From Eledone cirrhosa (lineage: Eukaryota > Mollusca > Cephalopoda > Octopoda > Eledonidae): a DNA stretch of 64,000 nucleotides. Below, in pieces: positions 23,361-34,775 of this stretch. The stretch lies in assembly GCA_964016885.1 (NCBI GenBank), contig OZ024745.1:51974492-52038491 (forward strand), given 5' to 3'. Position numbers and translations under genes: made by a program. The notes under the pieces were generated by a model. The model saw only the letters and a list, made by a program, of their open reading frames with translations. It did not search any database and had not been told where the DNA came from. The stretch's first letter is position 1; each line of letters begins with the position of its first letter.

Positions 23361-24441
23361 GGGAAGAAGACGCACGAGGTGACGGAGATCATGAAATCGC
23401 TCCCGTAAGTTTTGAATTTTTAACATATTTAAATCATTTGTGAAATAACAACTCTTAGTACAAATGCTACGTAAAGCACCCGGCTTGAGCCCCAAAAAAT
23501 TCGGACCCAAAATATATTGTTATAAGGCTCAAATATTCAAATATTCAACTTTGTATTGTACACTGTATATCCAAAAAAGAAAATGGCTATAAATGGAAGA
23601 AGAACCCCCCCCCTCCTCTCCTCTGGCTACACTATATAGGACAGCTAAACTCACCAACACCAGAAACTAGATACACCACCCACCCCATCATCTGTGTACA
23701 CTAAACACAACAGCCAGATAACGACATTTTCACCTTCACCGCCACCGCTCACTACGGCCATCATTACCACCACTATCCCATCACCGCCGCCACCACCCCT
23801 TGACTCCTTCACTACTGCCACCGCTACAGCACCATCACTACAGTAATACGGTCACATCACCGCCACCACTGCCTCGGTATCGACATCACCACCACCACTG
23901 TCTCAGTATCGCTACCGCCGCCAGTCTCCCACTTCCCCCTGCTGGCTGCTACTTCCACATTATAGAATTCCTACTACTAACAAAGAGGAAGGCATCAAAA
24001 TATATAGATAGACTCAAAAGAAAAAAGAAAAAAACAAACAACAAAACCAAAGCAGCACAGCAACAACAGCAAAAAACGAGAAAAACAAACAGAGAAAAAC
24101 AAAAACAAAAAAAGAAACCCCAAAAACGTAAAGAAAATAAGAATGAAGAGAGAAGCAGGCGGACGGACAGAGAAGAGGGGGGAAAAAGTAAAACTTAAAA
24201 AACTAAAACTAAGTCAGACATTCGAACACTACATTACAATGAAACTTATGCTTATTCATTTTTGGGGCCCTTTCTGCCTGTGTGTTTGTTTGTTTATGTG
24301 TGTTCGTATACAGCGTGGTGATAATGCCACACAAGGGCCAAGTGGGATGGCGGATCCACAGATGGCTATGTAAACATACATTCGCCAATCCTCGATAAGA
24401 GTGTTTAAATATCGAACATAAACAGTTCGAATAACGGTGAA
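23361..24441 (+). other. Putative 5' untranslated region of copy C
   Basis: No credible gene. 23690-23940 is rich in CAC/CCA triplets (His/Pro/Thr-like low complexity), and 24000-24200 is rich in AAA/GAA. The open frame 23800-24198 is entirely this low-complexity sequence. The block GGCCAAGTGGGATGGCGGA near 24335 is GC-richer and lies about 90 bp before the first plausible Met codon at 24442. It is treated as leader because it lies between the TAA edge and the ORF. Confidence 0.45.
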
Positions 24442-27400
24442 ATGGAGACTAGAACGTCATGTGACAGACTCTCACCCAACAGGTGCCCCCTGGCTCAGCA
24501 GCAGGAACCTGACTGTCAACCAAATACTGCTGATGTTGGAGGAAGGAGAAGAAGGAAAGGGGCCAGAACCAACTGGACGAAAGAATTGAATAGAACTGTT
24601 ATGCAATGCTACCTGAAAAGTAACCCCAAGGAGAGGGGCTACAGGAGACGGATGCATAACATCTGGAACGAGATTGGTTTATTTAAATTAGATGAACAAA
24701 AATTGGCCGGGCAGGCTCGGGTAATAAGAACTAATGGGTGGATAAGCGAGCTGGAACTGGAGGAATTGAGCAGAGAGAATGGCTTGGAGATGGCGGGTGT
24801 AGTATGCCAGACAAGCGAGCCGGTGGGAAATGAAGGTGAGGAGGTCCTGAGAACGGAGGAACCACCCGAAGCAGACAATGATCTGAATACTGAGATAAAT
24901 AATACCTGGAACAGAGATACGGCCACTGAGGAGATGAATGCTGACGGGCTAGGACAAGATTCGGTTGACATCCTAAATTTAGTGGTAGATGAATTGAACA
25001 ATGATAGTGGGAGACCTATGAACCTAAGAGATTTGTAGACAGGAAAAAGTTAAAAGAAACAACAGCTAAGGTAAACAAAGTCATCCCATACCTTGAGGCG
25101 AGGAGCCTTCACCAGTGCAACAATATCCTCAGAGCAACAGCAAATACGGTGAGGAAACTACTTGGTATAAAAGCGAGAGGAAACAACAGACAAGAAAGAG
25201 CAGAGCCGTGGTGGAAGAAGCGACTGAGTGGGCAAATCGGGGAAATGAGAAATGACATAGGAAAGCTTGAGTCACTACTGAATGGGACACTAAAAAACAT
25301 AGGCACTAAAAATAGACTGGAAATAAAATACAAAACTAGGAGTAAAAAGCTAAATATTATCATAGAGGAATTGAAGCAACGCATTGTAGCAAAGAGTGCA
25401 AAAATCAGGCGATACGAGAACAGAGTCAGTCAGTATAAACAGAACCGCATGTTCGACAACAACCAGAAGATGCTGTTTGGACAGCTTGAGGGCAAAGAAA
25501 GAGGCAACGACTTGATCCCTGGGGCGGAACAAACTAAAACATTCTGGAGAGGAATATGGGAGCAGGATGTTAGACACAATGCCCAGGCAGGGTGGATTGA
25601 GACAGTACAGAGGGAGATCGGTGAGCAGGCACAGCAACAGACTGATTTGAGTATCACAGTTGAAACTCTTAAGGGGCAAGCCAAAAAACTAACCAACTGG
25701 AAATCACCAGGCCCAGATGGTGTGCAGGGGTATTGGATTAAACATTTAACATCCCTCCACCCGAAGCTGACGGCCATGTTCAATGACTGCTTGGTGTCGG
25801 GTGAGGTGCCAGAGTGGTTGACAAAAGGTACCACAGTTCTGATAATGAAAGACCGAATCAAGGGTAATGATGCTACCAACTATAGACCTATCACATGTCT
25901 GCCCGTAATGTGGAAACTGTTGACGAGCATTGTGTCTGAGGAAATCTACCATCACCTCCACACAAACAACTTGTTACCGGACGAACAGAAAGGATGCCGA
26001 AAGAAGTCACGTGGTACAAAGGACCAGTTGCTTATTGATAAGATGGTAATGGGGAATTGCAGGAGGAGACACACTGATCTTGCCATGGGATGGATAGACT
26101 ACAGAAAGGCATTTGACATGGTGCCTCATTCCTGGATCACCAAAAGCCTGGAGATCTTCAGGGTGGCAGATAACATCAGACAGTTGCTAGGCAGGAGTAT
26201 GGGGTCCTGGGAGACAGAGTTGACATCAACTGGAGTATCCTTGGGAAGCGTGAAGTGAAGAGAGGTATCTTCCAGGGAGATAGCCTGTCCCCTCTGTTGT
26301 TTGTCCTTGCCCTGATGCCCTTGACCATTATGCTGCGAAAAGTGAGAGCAGGATACAAGTTGGGAAGGGGAGAGCTTACCATCAATCACCTCCTCTTCAT
26401 GGACGATCTTAAGCTCTTCGGGAAAAGTGAGAAGGAGTTGGATGTGCTTGTTGACACTGTCCGTATTTTCAGCAGTGATATATGTATGCAGTTTGGTATT
26501 GGTAAATGTGGAGTCATTGTGATGAAGAGGGGTAGGTTGAGCAGAAGTAACGGGATCCAGATACCAACAGGTGAGATGATAAAGGAAATTGACTCTGAGG
26601 AAGGATACAAGTATTTGGGCGTTCTGGAGGCTGATGGCATAAAGAACAAAAAAATGTAGGAATTGTTAAGAACTGAATACATTCGGAGAGTAAGGAGCGT
26701 ATTGAAGTCACATCTGAACAGCAGAAATGCCATAAGCTCAGTAAATTCCCGAGCTGTGTCTATTATTAGGTACAGTGCATGAATTCTGAGATGGAATGTC
26801 GCTGAACAAAAAGAAATGGATAGGAAGACTAGGAAGCTATTGACTATCTACAACATGTTCCACAAGAGGAGTGATGTCGATAGACTCTACCTAAGGAGAT
26901 CTGAGGGTGGAAGAGGTCTTATCAGCATAGAGGACTGTGTTCAGATGGAGAAAAACAACCTATACAAATACGTAACCTATAGTAAGGAGCCAATGCTCAG
27001 AACTGTACTGAAGGAGGGGACAGTAGGCCAGGGGATGTCCAGGGAGGAAATAACATCAAGGAGGAAGAGCAGCCTTAAGGGAAAATCCCTTCATAGTACC
27101 TTCTTTGAGAAAACTGAATTTAGAGATCCACAGACATGGAACTGGTTGAGAAGAGGAGACCTCAAAAAGGCTACAGAAGGAATGCTAATGGCTGCGCAGG
27201 AGCAGGCCCTCAAAACGAAGTGGTTGAAGCACCATATCTACAAGGAGTAGGCTTGCCCACTGTGCAGGATCTGTGGAGAGAGAGAGGAGACTGTGGCTCA
27301 CATTGTGTCCGAGTGTAAACACCTAGCCCAGACCCACTATAAGGGCTGGAGACACGATGTGATGGGCAGGGTGATCCACTGGCACCTGTGCAAAGTAAAC

Positions 27401-27835
27401 AATCTACCACATTCTGAGAAATGGTATGAGCATAGGCCAGAGGCGGTGATGGAGAACAATCAGGTGAAGGTGCTGTGGGATTTTAGGATACAGACGGACA
27501 AAAAACTGGAACACAATAGACCTGACCTGGTGGTTGTGGACAAAGAAAAAAGATCGTGCCTGATTGTGGATGTGGCCTGCCCGTTCGACACGAGAGTGCA
27601 AGAGAAGGAGAGGGAGAAAATTAACCGATACCAGGACCTAAAGTGGGAGGTGAAAAGGATTTGGAACTGCCATGAAGTCAAAGTGATCCCGATTGTCATA
27701 GGCGCACTGGGGACTATCTCCAAAAGTTTCCAGGGATGGTTAAAGAAAATCGGCCTCTTCACGCTTTTTGGAACGCTTCAAAAGGCATGCTTGCTTGGAA
27801 CAGCAAGAACCCTCCGATACGTCCTGAATATCTGA
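24442..27835 (+). pseudogene. Copy C ORF (N-terminal domain, reverse transcriptase, restriction-like endonuclease), broken
   Basis: The first frame (24442-25038) holds a basic block RRRRKGARTNWTKELNR, then MHNIWNEIGLF and an acidic tail. The reading shifts to another frame near 25015 and stays open to 26258, covering the coiled basic region (from about 25149), KSPGPDGVQGYWIK and NYRPITCLPVMWKLLTS, and AMGWIDYRKAFDMVPHSWI. A 2-bp loss near 26254 creates a stop. GIFQGDSLSPLLF and FMDD (about 26396-26407) follow in the next frame. Further stops lie at 26657 (TAG), 26780 (TGA) and 27248 (TAG); copy B has sense codons at all three positions. The zinc-like CRIC...H...C (from about 27262) and the RPDLVV...CLIVDVACP nuclease core lie within the last piece (27293-27835 is open). 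Confidence 0.85.
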
Positions 27836-27908
27836 GGCTGCAGGTAGTGGCTTGATATTCAATCCAACGGACTTTCCAGTTAACCAACATCAATGACTGA
27901 GATTCAAG

Positions 27909-28026
<118 letters not shown>

Positions 28027-28755
28027 CAGTAGAAGACAGCAACTGTAGCTTCAGTGGAATAACGAGTAATATGATTCGTGATAAGCACAAATTGAATGAA
28101 ATAACTCGTGTAAAATGTTGGGTTTACTTTTTGTGTGCTTCTATCTATGTTCTATTTACAAGTTTGAATTTCAGTCATGTGCTAAAGCATTAACGTGATC
28201 AATTATGTGTCCACCGAGATGTCTCCGAATATAACACATTGCACATTTCTACGACATTATTACTTTTAGCCACACGGGATAGATATCGCGTTAACTGAAA
28301 AAATACATATATTTGAATCGATTAGATATTAGGGTGAATGGAATGAATACAAATCTAAACGTATAAATAACGAAATTATGTTTTATTTTGTCTTATAGAG
28401 GTTTGCTTGAATACAATATTGGACGGCAAGAGTTAAAATATATATAAATATTAGAAATATGAATAAGTAAATTAAATATATTATTTCTCATCATACTAGT
28501 GGTGTCCTGCGAGTCATTACTGATAGATATCAAAAGAATTAACAACGTTTATATATTGAGTTATTTTTTTATGTCAACTATATTTTACAATAAAAAAGGG
28601 CAGATCTGGATGTATATGAAAGTAAAGGAAATGATTATAAATGCAATAACTTAGAAGAAAAGATGGGAAGGAACAAGTGACTATTAAGTAATTGAATAAA
28701 GGGAATGTAACTCTGTCGGGGCGCAAGCCTTCTCCGCGGTCGAGGGTTGCTGCGT
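28027..28755. other. AT-rich stretch, nothing recognised
   Basis: No motif, repeat or credible ORF was seen on either strand. Confidence 0.5.
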
Positions 28756-29960
28756 CTAGTTGTGCGGGGAACACGGCTTCTTTTCAATATGGCGTTGAGA
28801 GCGGCAAGTCAGGAGAACAAGTTGGCGCTTTGGTAGCATAATACCGAATACATAACCTAACTCGCCAACGATGGCCCCACGACGACATTGGTGCTCTCTG
28901 AGGCCGCTGCGTAGTGTCACTTTGATGCGAATGCACTCGGTATCAAGAAGCATATCATTTTGAGAAGAGGGCACTAGATTGAGACCCGCACCACTGGTTG
29001 GCTGTGGATTGGATCGGAGACAAGCGAAGTGCTGACGGTCCCAGATTGCAAGAAACAAGACCTGCACAGGAGGATATCAGATGAGCTTCAGCGGTCCAGT
29101 CGATCAGCACCAGCTCCAATTCTTGGACTACATCAGGCCCGGACGTCGTCGTGAGTACCGTGCTGGCGAAGGTGTGATTGGAGGAAATTGAGGAGAGATA
29201 CGCCGGCAGTCCCAGATCTGGTGCTGTCGAAATTGATATTGCAGATGATTTCTGCACAGTGACTAATGGTGGCGTCAAGATCATCGACCTGGTCTATATG
29301 TGGCTGACAAGGTGCACCGTGCAATATGAACAAGAATTTGGGAAGGGTGAAGCCGTTTTTTAAAGAGAAGAGCAACGGGTGTGTCAATAAGTCGCAACCA
29401 CTCTACCTTGTTCGACAGACCGTATGGCTTTCATGAGAGTGTCAAGAATGTAGGCGTCATCTGTGGGCGTGAGCCGAGCCAGGAAAAAGACGGGATGAAT
29501 GTTGAGTACGCCATCGTGGAATTGACCATCTCCGTAGCAACAGTTATCACTTTGAACTTGGATGAGTTGATCTCGATTCCCAGGAGCTTTTGAGCAGCGA
29601 TGACTGGCAGACGTTCTTTAACTACCGAATAAGCCGACCGACTCCGATTTTGGTCTTTCCAGATACAGGAAGTTTAAGGCCTTATGGGCAGAGCGGTCAA
29701 ATGATCAAATGCCAGCGTAAATAGATGCGTAAATAGATGCGTAAATAGATGTCTCACTTTGCTGGACACCTTTGGTAGAAGAAACCTTTTGTCAGCGACC
29801 ATGATTTTGGTGGTTTTCCCGTACGAGAGTTGAGCAAGATGGGTAATTGAGGGGTCTCGTTTGAGATACGTCTATGAGATGTGATCCCATCTAACGCTGT
29901 TGAAAACGTTTCTTATGTTCAGCTTCATAAACCAACAATTCCTTTCCATTTGTGTAAATC
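28756..29960 (-). pseudogene. Old LINE reverse-transcriptase remnant, minus strand
   Basis: In minus-strand sense a fragment at about 29960-29880 reads KLNIRNVFNSVRWDHI, a clear match to the LINE polymerase motif built around D/N-x-(R/K)-x-AF-(N/D)-S. This is followed by SYGKTTKIMVADKRFLL and, near 29590-29540, LGIEINSSKFKVI, which resembles the region after the catalytic Asp pair. Stops and frameshifts are frequent, and the Asp-Asp motif itself is not visible. The flanking GC-richer segment 28690-29400 has the same composition and is probably part of the same element, but I cannot assign it to a domain. A 13-bp triplication (GCGTAAATAGATG) sits at 29716-29752. Confidence 0.5.
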
Positions 29961-30019
29961 GAGCCACTTGTATTGGCTTTAGAACAATCTTTGTTAGATA
30001 CTGTATAAAATAGTCCCTT

Positions 30020-30620
30020 GTTATGTATATATGTTTATATATATATATACACACACGTGTGTGTGTGTGTTTGTCTGTTTATGTGTGCATTTCTATATAT
30101 TTCTATATTTGAAAAGACTCATTTTATAGTACATTCAACACAGTTCTAAAGCCAATACGAGTGGCTCTATGGAGACGCCTACATTTGCCATATGAATCAA
30201 GTACAAGAACTTCAGCAAAGAATACGTTAATGCATTATTGATCTGGAAGAAAACTACAGGTTAGCCAGATACCTAACTTTAACAGGTTGAAAACAAGAAA
30301 CTTATTGGCTGTACAGACCTAAGAGACCAGATTGACTGAACATTTAGCTCAATGAAAATACACAAAACTATATAATATAGTATGAATGCATTATGAAGGA
30401 CTAAAGTAGTAATACGCAAATCGTTGAAAAACATATTTAATGAGTCTTTGAAGATTCCGACATCAACTGCAGCTAAATCCCGAACAATAATTACACAGCA
30501 AACTACAAGAAATATGCATCCATATTGTCCCTGCCTACAGCGTAACAATTTATAACGGCAATAATATTCGTAGCTGCAATGTAAATTGCTTTCAAGAAAA
30601 GAAATCCCACTTGCATAAGG
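30020..30620. other. No recognised gene; short TA/CA/GT microsatellite
   Basis: A small (TA)n/(CA)n/(GT)n cluster occurs at 30036-30072. The rest may be worn LINE sequence, but I cannot support it. Confidence 0.4.
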
Positions 30621-30624
30621 AGGG

Positions 30625-30750
30625 AAGAGATGCTGCAAAGGCACATGCGGCTTTAAAGATCAATTCATGATCAACAAAACAATAATCGAAAGGGTACATT
30701 GAGATAGAAAGAGGCATAAATTGGTTACAAATAATATTTGGACAGTGTAG
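30625..30750 (+). pseudogene. Worn R4-like LINE polymerase scrap
   Basis: Translating 30635-30730 gives GTCGFKDQFMINKTIIERVH then RKRHK after one stop. It aligns residue by residue with GSYGCKDELLVNKMILEDCH and NRHK of copy A (about 18518-18600). It is isolated and much older than the TAA-bounded copies, with no TAA array beside it. Confidence 0.5.
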
Positions 30751-31559
30751 CAATTTCCTTTGATTACCAGAATATTAGCCTCGAGTAAGAATACATCGAC
30801 AATAAGGAAATACTTCAAATATTTCCCTCTATACTCAGAAAAGAGCTATTTGTATAACAAAGAATCCCATGAGTACTAGAAGAGCAATATTTATTACATC
30901 TGAAGCTTTCATACATGCCATTAACAGCATCGCTCATTATATCGTTCCGGACTGGGCTCGGTGAAAGGTGTTATGTGAAGATTGTCGTAAATATTCTATG
31001 AGTGAATTCCTCCAACTTGAACTCTGAATAAGATAAGTATCCGGAAAATATCTCAGACATTGTCTTGATTCACTGGGGTAATTGATATGGGCATATGTTA
31101 ACAATATCTGCATGAAATCCAAAGAGAAAGAAGGATATATAATTAACAGAACTAATGACATGTTAGATATAGGGAACCAGCTGCTGGAGCTAATGAAGAT
31201 GATAACTGGATTACAGGCGACAAGGCACAAGACACTCTAGAAGATATACAAAAGATTGTTAGAAAATTAAGTAAACTCTTATGCTTCAACATAAAAGAAC
31301 AGACGCAAACTACCTAAGATTCATTTTAACGAAATCAATACACATAACACTAAACTTTTCACTGCTGCAATGAAGGAGATTTTAGTAGAAGGTGACGACA
31401 ATTTTACCTCTCAACTTCAAATAAACTAAAAGTCTCAAAATTGGTCTTAAAATTAAGAAAAAGAAAACCATACAGGATCATTAGCAACGTAAGTGGAAAG
31501 AGCAAATGAGAGAGGTGAATTATCAATAACTAACCATGGTTGTGAATGTAAAGACTAGA

Positions 31560-32260
31560 AGACAAAGACAAGATAAAATAAATTCTAAGATCACAGATAA
31601 GAGAAACAATTGAATACAAAAGAGACTCTGAAGCAACGTATCCACGTCAAAGCACAGAAAAGTAGACAATATGATAGGAGAGGAAAGTCCTACACATAAA
31701 TTAAATATAGCAAACTGATGCAAATAAATTTTACCGGGAAATAAGGGACCATCCAGTGGAGATTAAGGAGCCACCTAACATGGATGAGCTTCAAACATTC
31801 TGGAATAATATATGGAGCAAAGATAAACAATATAATAAAGAAGCTGAATGGATAAAAAGAGAAGTAGACAGAATAAGGGATACTAAGCATCAGGAATGGA
31901 AATAAATAGAACTGTGAGAATTAAGGCATGCACTTAATGGAGTACACAAATGGAAACCAAATAGGATAGACCAAATTCCTACCATTTGGTTAAATACACT
32001 TACAGGGATGCATGAAATTACGTCTGTAATACAAAGTTCGAACGAAACCTCAAACGGGTTGTCAGAAGACAGAACATAGCTTCTCATCAAAAAAGCTGAG
32101 ACGAAAAAAAAAGATCTAGAGGCCAATAACTGTCTTACTGACATCTATACTAACTGAACAGATATACAGATACCTTGATGAAAATTAAATCATTCCACTA
32201 GAATTAATTTGACGAAAAAGCAACTAGTTTCAACTGAGTACAATATTAGTTATGATTAGG
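31560..32260 (+). pseudogene. Old R4-like LINE fragment
   Basis: About 31620-31690 reads KETLKQRIHVKAQKSRQYDRR, matching EELKQRIVAKSAKIRRYENR of copy C. About 31735-31890 reads YREIRDHPVE, then MDELQTFWNNIWSKD, then AEWIKREVDRI, matching the FWRGIWEQD...AGWIETVQREI region. About 31940-32020 reads VHKWKPNRIDQIPTIWLNTLT, matching NWKSPGPDGVQGYWIKHLT. Stops interrupt several times. The order is collinear with copy C over about 700 bp. The 30625 scrap belongs downstream in the protein but lies upstream here, so these are separate or rearranged insertions. Confidence 0.6.
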
Positions 32261-32339
32261 TGGGGCATTATATCTATTGGATAATTTGCAACTCATGCAA
32301 AGCAGAACATGCAGAAAACTTATCAATTTCAACATCAGA

Positions 32340-32600
32340 TGGGATGTAGGTATAAAAGTCAAACTCGCTATCTTCAATTAGAAACTGATGCTAATGCTTA
32401 GCTATGCTCATAAACTTTGAGTAATAACTTGAATAATACAATCGCAAATAGAATTGTCCGAAATATGGTTCCTCCGAAGAGTTTGGGGTAATTTTACTCA
32501 ATACAGTGGTTAGCTCATAGATCAGAGTGTCAATCTATGGAGAACCGCTGAAATTAGAATTGAATGCCGATTAAATGAGAAAAGTATATGCGGCATTGAT
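32340..32600 (+). pseudogene. Possible RTE/L2-type LINE C-terminal remnant
   Basis: The translation contains KLAIFN, LMLMLSYAHKL, VIT, IQSQIELSEIWFLRRVWGN and a segment ending RTAEIRIECRLN, with stops between. This follows the order of a conserved C-terminal block in RTE-type LINEs (hydrophobic ...LTYGHE...V...A.MRFLRR..G...). The similarity is short and the frame is broken. Confidence 0.4.
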
Positions 32601-34631
32601 ACGTGCATTTCCTTGTATGGATTTATAACTAAAAAAATGTGTATAACAGCAACTTGTGTTTGACATATTCGATTTGGTAATGTGGCCTGATTTATATTCA
32701 CTGAGATGATCGGTTTTCCCTTAGTAGGTCATTCGTTTCTGTGTGTATGGGGAACGAATGTGTATGGATATATGTGCGTATGATTTCCGCATTTTTCCCA
32801 TAAATTAATGTGATCACTTTCTAAAAATATTTTAATAGGTTTAATATTGTTGCTAAATTGATTTCTATTTTGTTTTCGCTTCTTTCTTAATAGAATTGCT
32901 TTCATTTACTGAAGCGCTATTTGTTTTGATATTATTACATGAGAATGTTTGTTCAGCTACATTATATCCTCAGTGATCACTGAATATTATATATAGATTA
33001 TAGATTAGTTGGTTTTTCTCTTGTGTTATCGATGTGCACATCTATTCTCTGAACATGTATGGTTTTACTGTTGAGTTTAATTTTGTTATATTTATTTTAT
33101 CATGATATGAATTTAGCGGAAGCTTCCCGTTGATCAATATCAATATTTCCATCTTTAATATCATTGTTTCCATCTTAAATCTAAGGTTGTCATATTTAAT
33201 GTTTCATGTTCAGATGTTGTTCACTTTCTAACGCAATCAATCTTTGATTTTCGTAGATCAATTTCGACATATGTTAGTCAGTATGTTATGCAAGGATAGA
33301 ATACTGGTGATGTTAATTATTTTGAAGCATATGCTACTATACTACTTACATATTTGTTCTACTAATGCATTCATTTTCTATATTTGTATTGGTGATTCGA
33401 AGCCTTCTATTTATTTGTATGTTTAACAAATGCGTTGTTAGCAAATGATGTTGATGTAATTTTATTAAAATCATAAAAAACGAATACGTAGAATTTGGGT
33501 ATTACAACTTCCGTTTCTGTACGAATATGTTTCCTATAAGCCTAGATATCTATGTTTTAAAAGTGGCATAGTGTAAATATGATGCCACGCAATGTATGAT
33601 AAAAAAAAAAAAATCATTTCAATTCTTCTAGGCTTTCTTCGTTTTTATTTGCGGTGAGTTATGTTCAAAATAAAAAAAAGTAATGAATCAAATTAAATAA
33701 AATGATTATAAATGCATGTATTGTTTAATAATAGATCAGAAAGCAAGCAGGAATAATGAGGAGTTGTAAGAGAAATAATGATATATATATGACATCAACA
33801 GGTGGATTTAGTCTTTAATAAATATTAATCGGTGTTTTATATATCCGTGTCACTAGGATATTATTCCATATTTGGAATTTGTTGGGATGTTTCTGCCTCT
33901 ACAGTAGTGGAAACACGGTGTAGTAAAACCGTCACTAACAGAATTAACATTTAAATTTTCAAAGCATTATACCTTAAAGAAATTTAACCATGTGGCATTC
34001 AAATTGATTTATTCTGTGGTGTATTAAACGTTTTATGTGAATATATTTAATACTGCTCATCTATTAGAATAAATAATCATAGGTGTTAGATTTCACTGTA
34101 ACATAGTGGATACATTGTATTATAAGTATCAAATAAGTATCAAATATATTTAGGTAAGGTATCATATATGCTTAGGTAAAAATTAAATTAAACATGGTTA
34201 TCCTTTTCTACCTCACAACTTTGTGATAAATCAATGTTCATTTCCACTTCCAATAGAGAGTCAGTTTTGTTCATTAACAAATATCACCTGTTTATTTTGG
34301 TATCCACTCTTTTTTCAGCATCTGAATAAACAGTAAACGAAAGCTGGACGCAGAGTTTTTCTCATACATCAGTTTTTTTGTTTAACATTCATGTTATTCA
34401 CTATTCATTTTGCACTGAACATCTTAAAAATATAAATTTCCTTTTTACCCAAGAATTCCTTAAAAAGTGTTTTGTTTTTATATTAGGCTTCTTTCCATCA
34501 CATTATGTAGTCTTATGTTCAAATGGACTTCATTAATGCGGTTGCATGTTAATGAATAATCAAAAATGTATTAATATCTGAATAATATAAAAAAAACATT
34601 TAACAAACAATTTAACGTATTATTCTCTCGC
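32601..34631. other. AT-rich intergenic stretch
   Basis: I saw no gene, array or paired repeat. Scattered GT-rich and poly-A runs only (for example 33600-33613). Confidence 0.5.
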
Positions 34632-34775
34632 ATCATTATATATTAGACTTTACGGACTGAGTTCAAATCCCGCTGAGGTTAACTTTGCCTTTCATCCATA
34701 CGGGGTCGATAAAATAAAGTACCGGTAATGCACTGGCCTTGTGCCAAAAGTAGAAACAATCATTATATATTAGAC
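34632..34775 (+). mobile_element. 5'-truncated SINE with 17-bp target-site duplication
   Basis: The SINE body (34649-34758) runs from the B-box region GAGTTCAAATCCCGC through CTTTGCCTTTCATCC and GGGGTCGATAAAATAAAGTA to GCCAAAAGTAGAAACA. It is flanked by perfect copies of ATCATTATATATTAGAC at 34632-34648 and 34759-34775. The usual GGCAGTATCGGTAG head is missing. The duplication shows it inserted as a truncated copy instead of losing its head later. The target is not a TAA array but contains an ATTATATATTA core. Confidence 0.9.

Noticed and set aside
23800..24198. A His/Pro-rich then Lys-rich 132-codon protein
   Set aside because: It is entirely triplet low-complexity sequence in the leader of R4-like copy C, with no domain.
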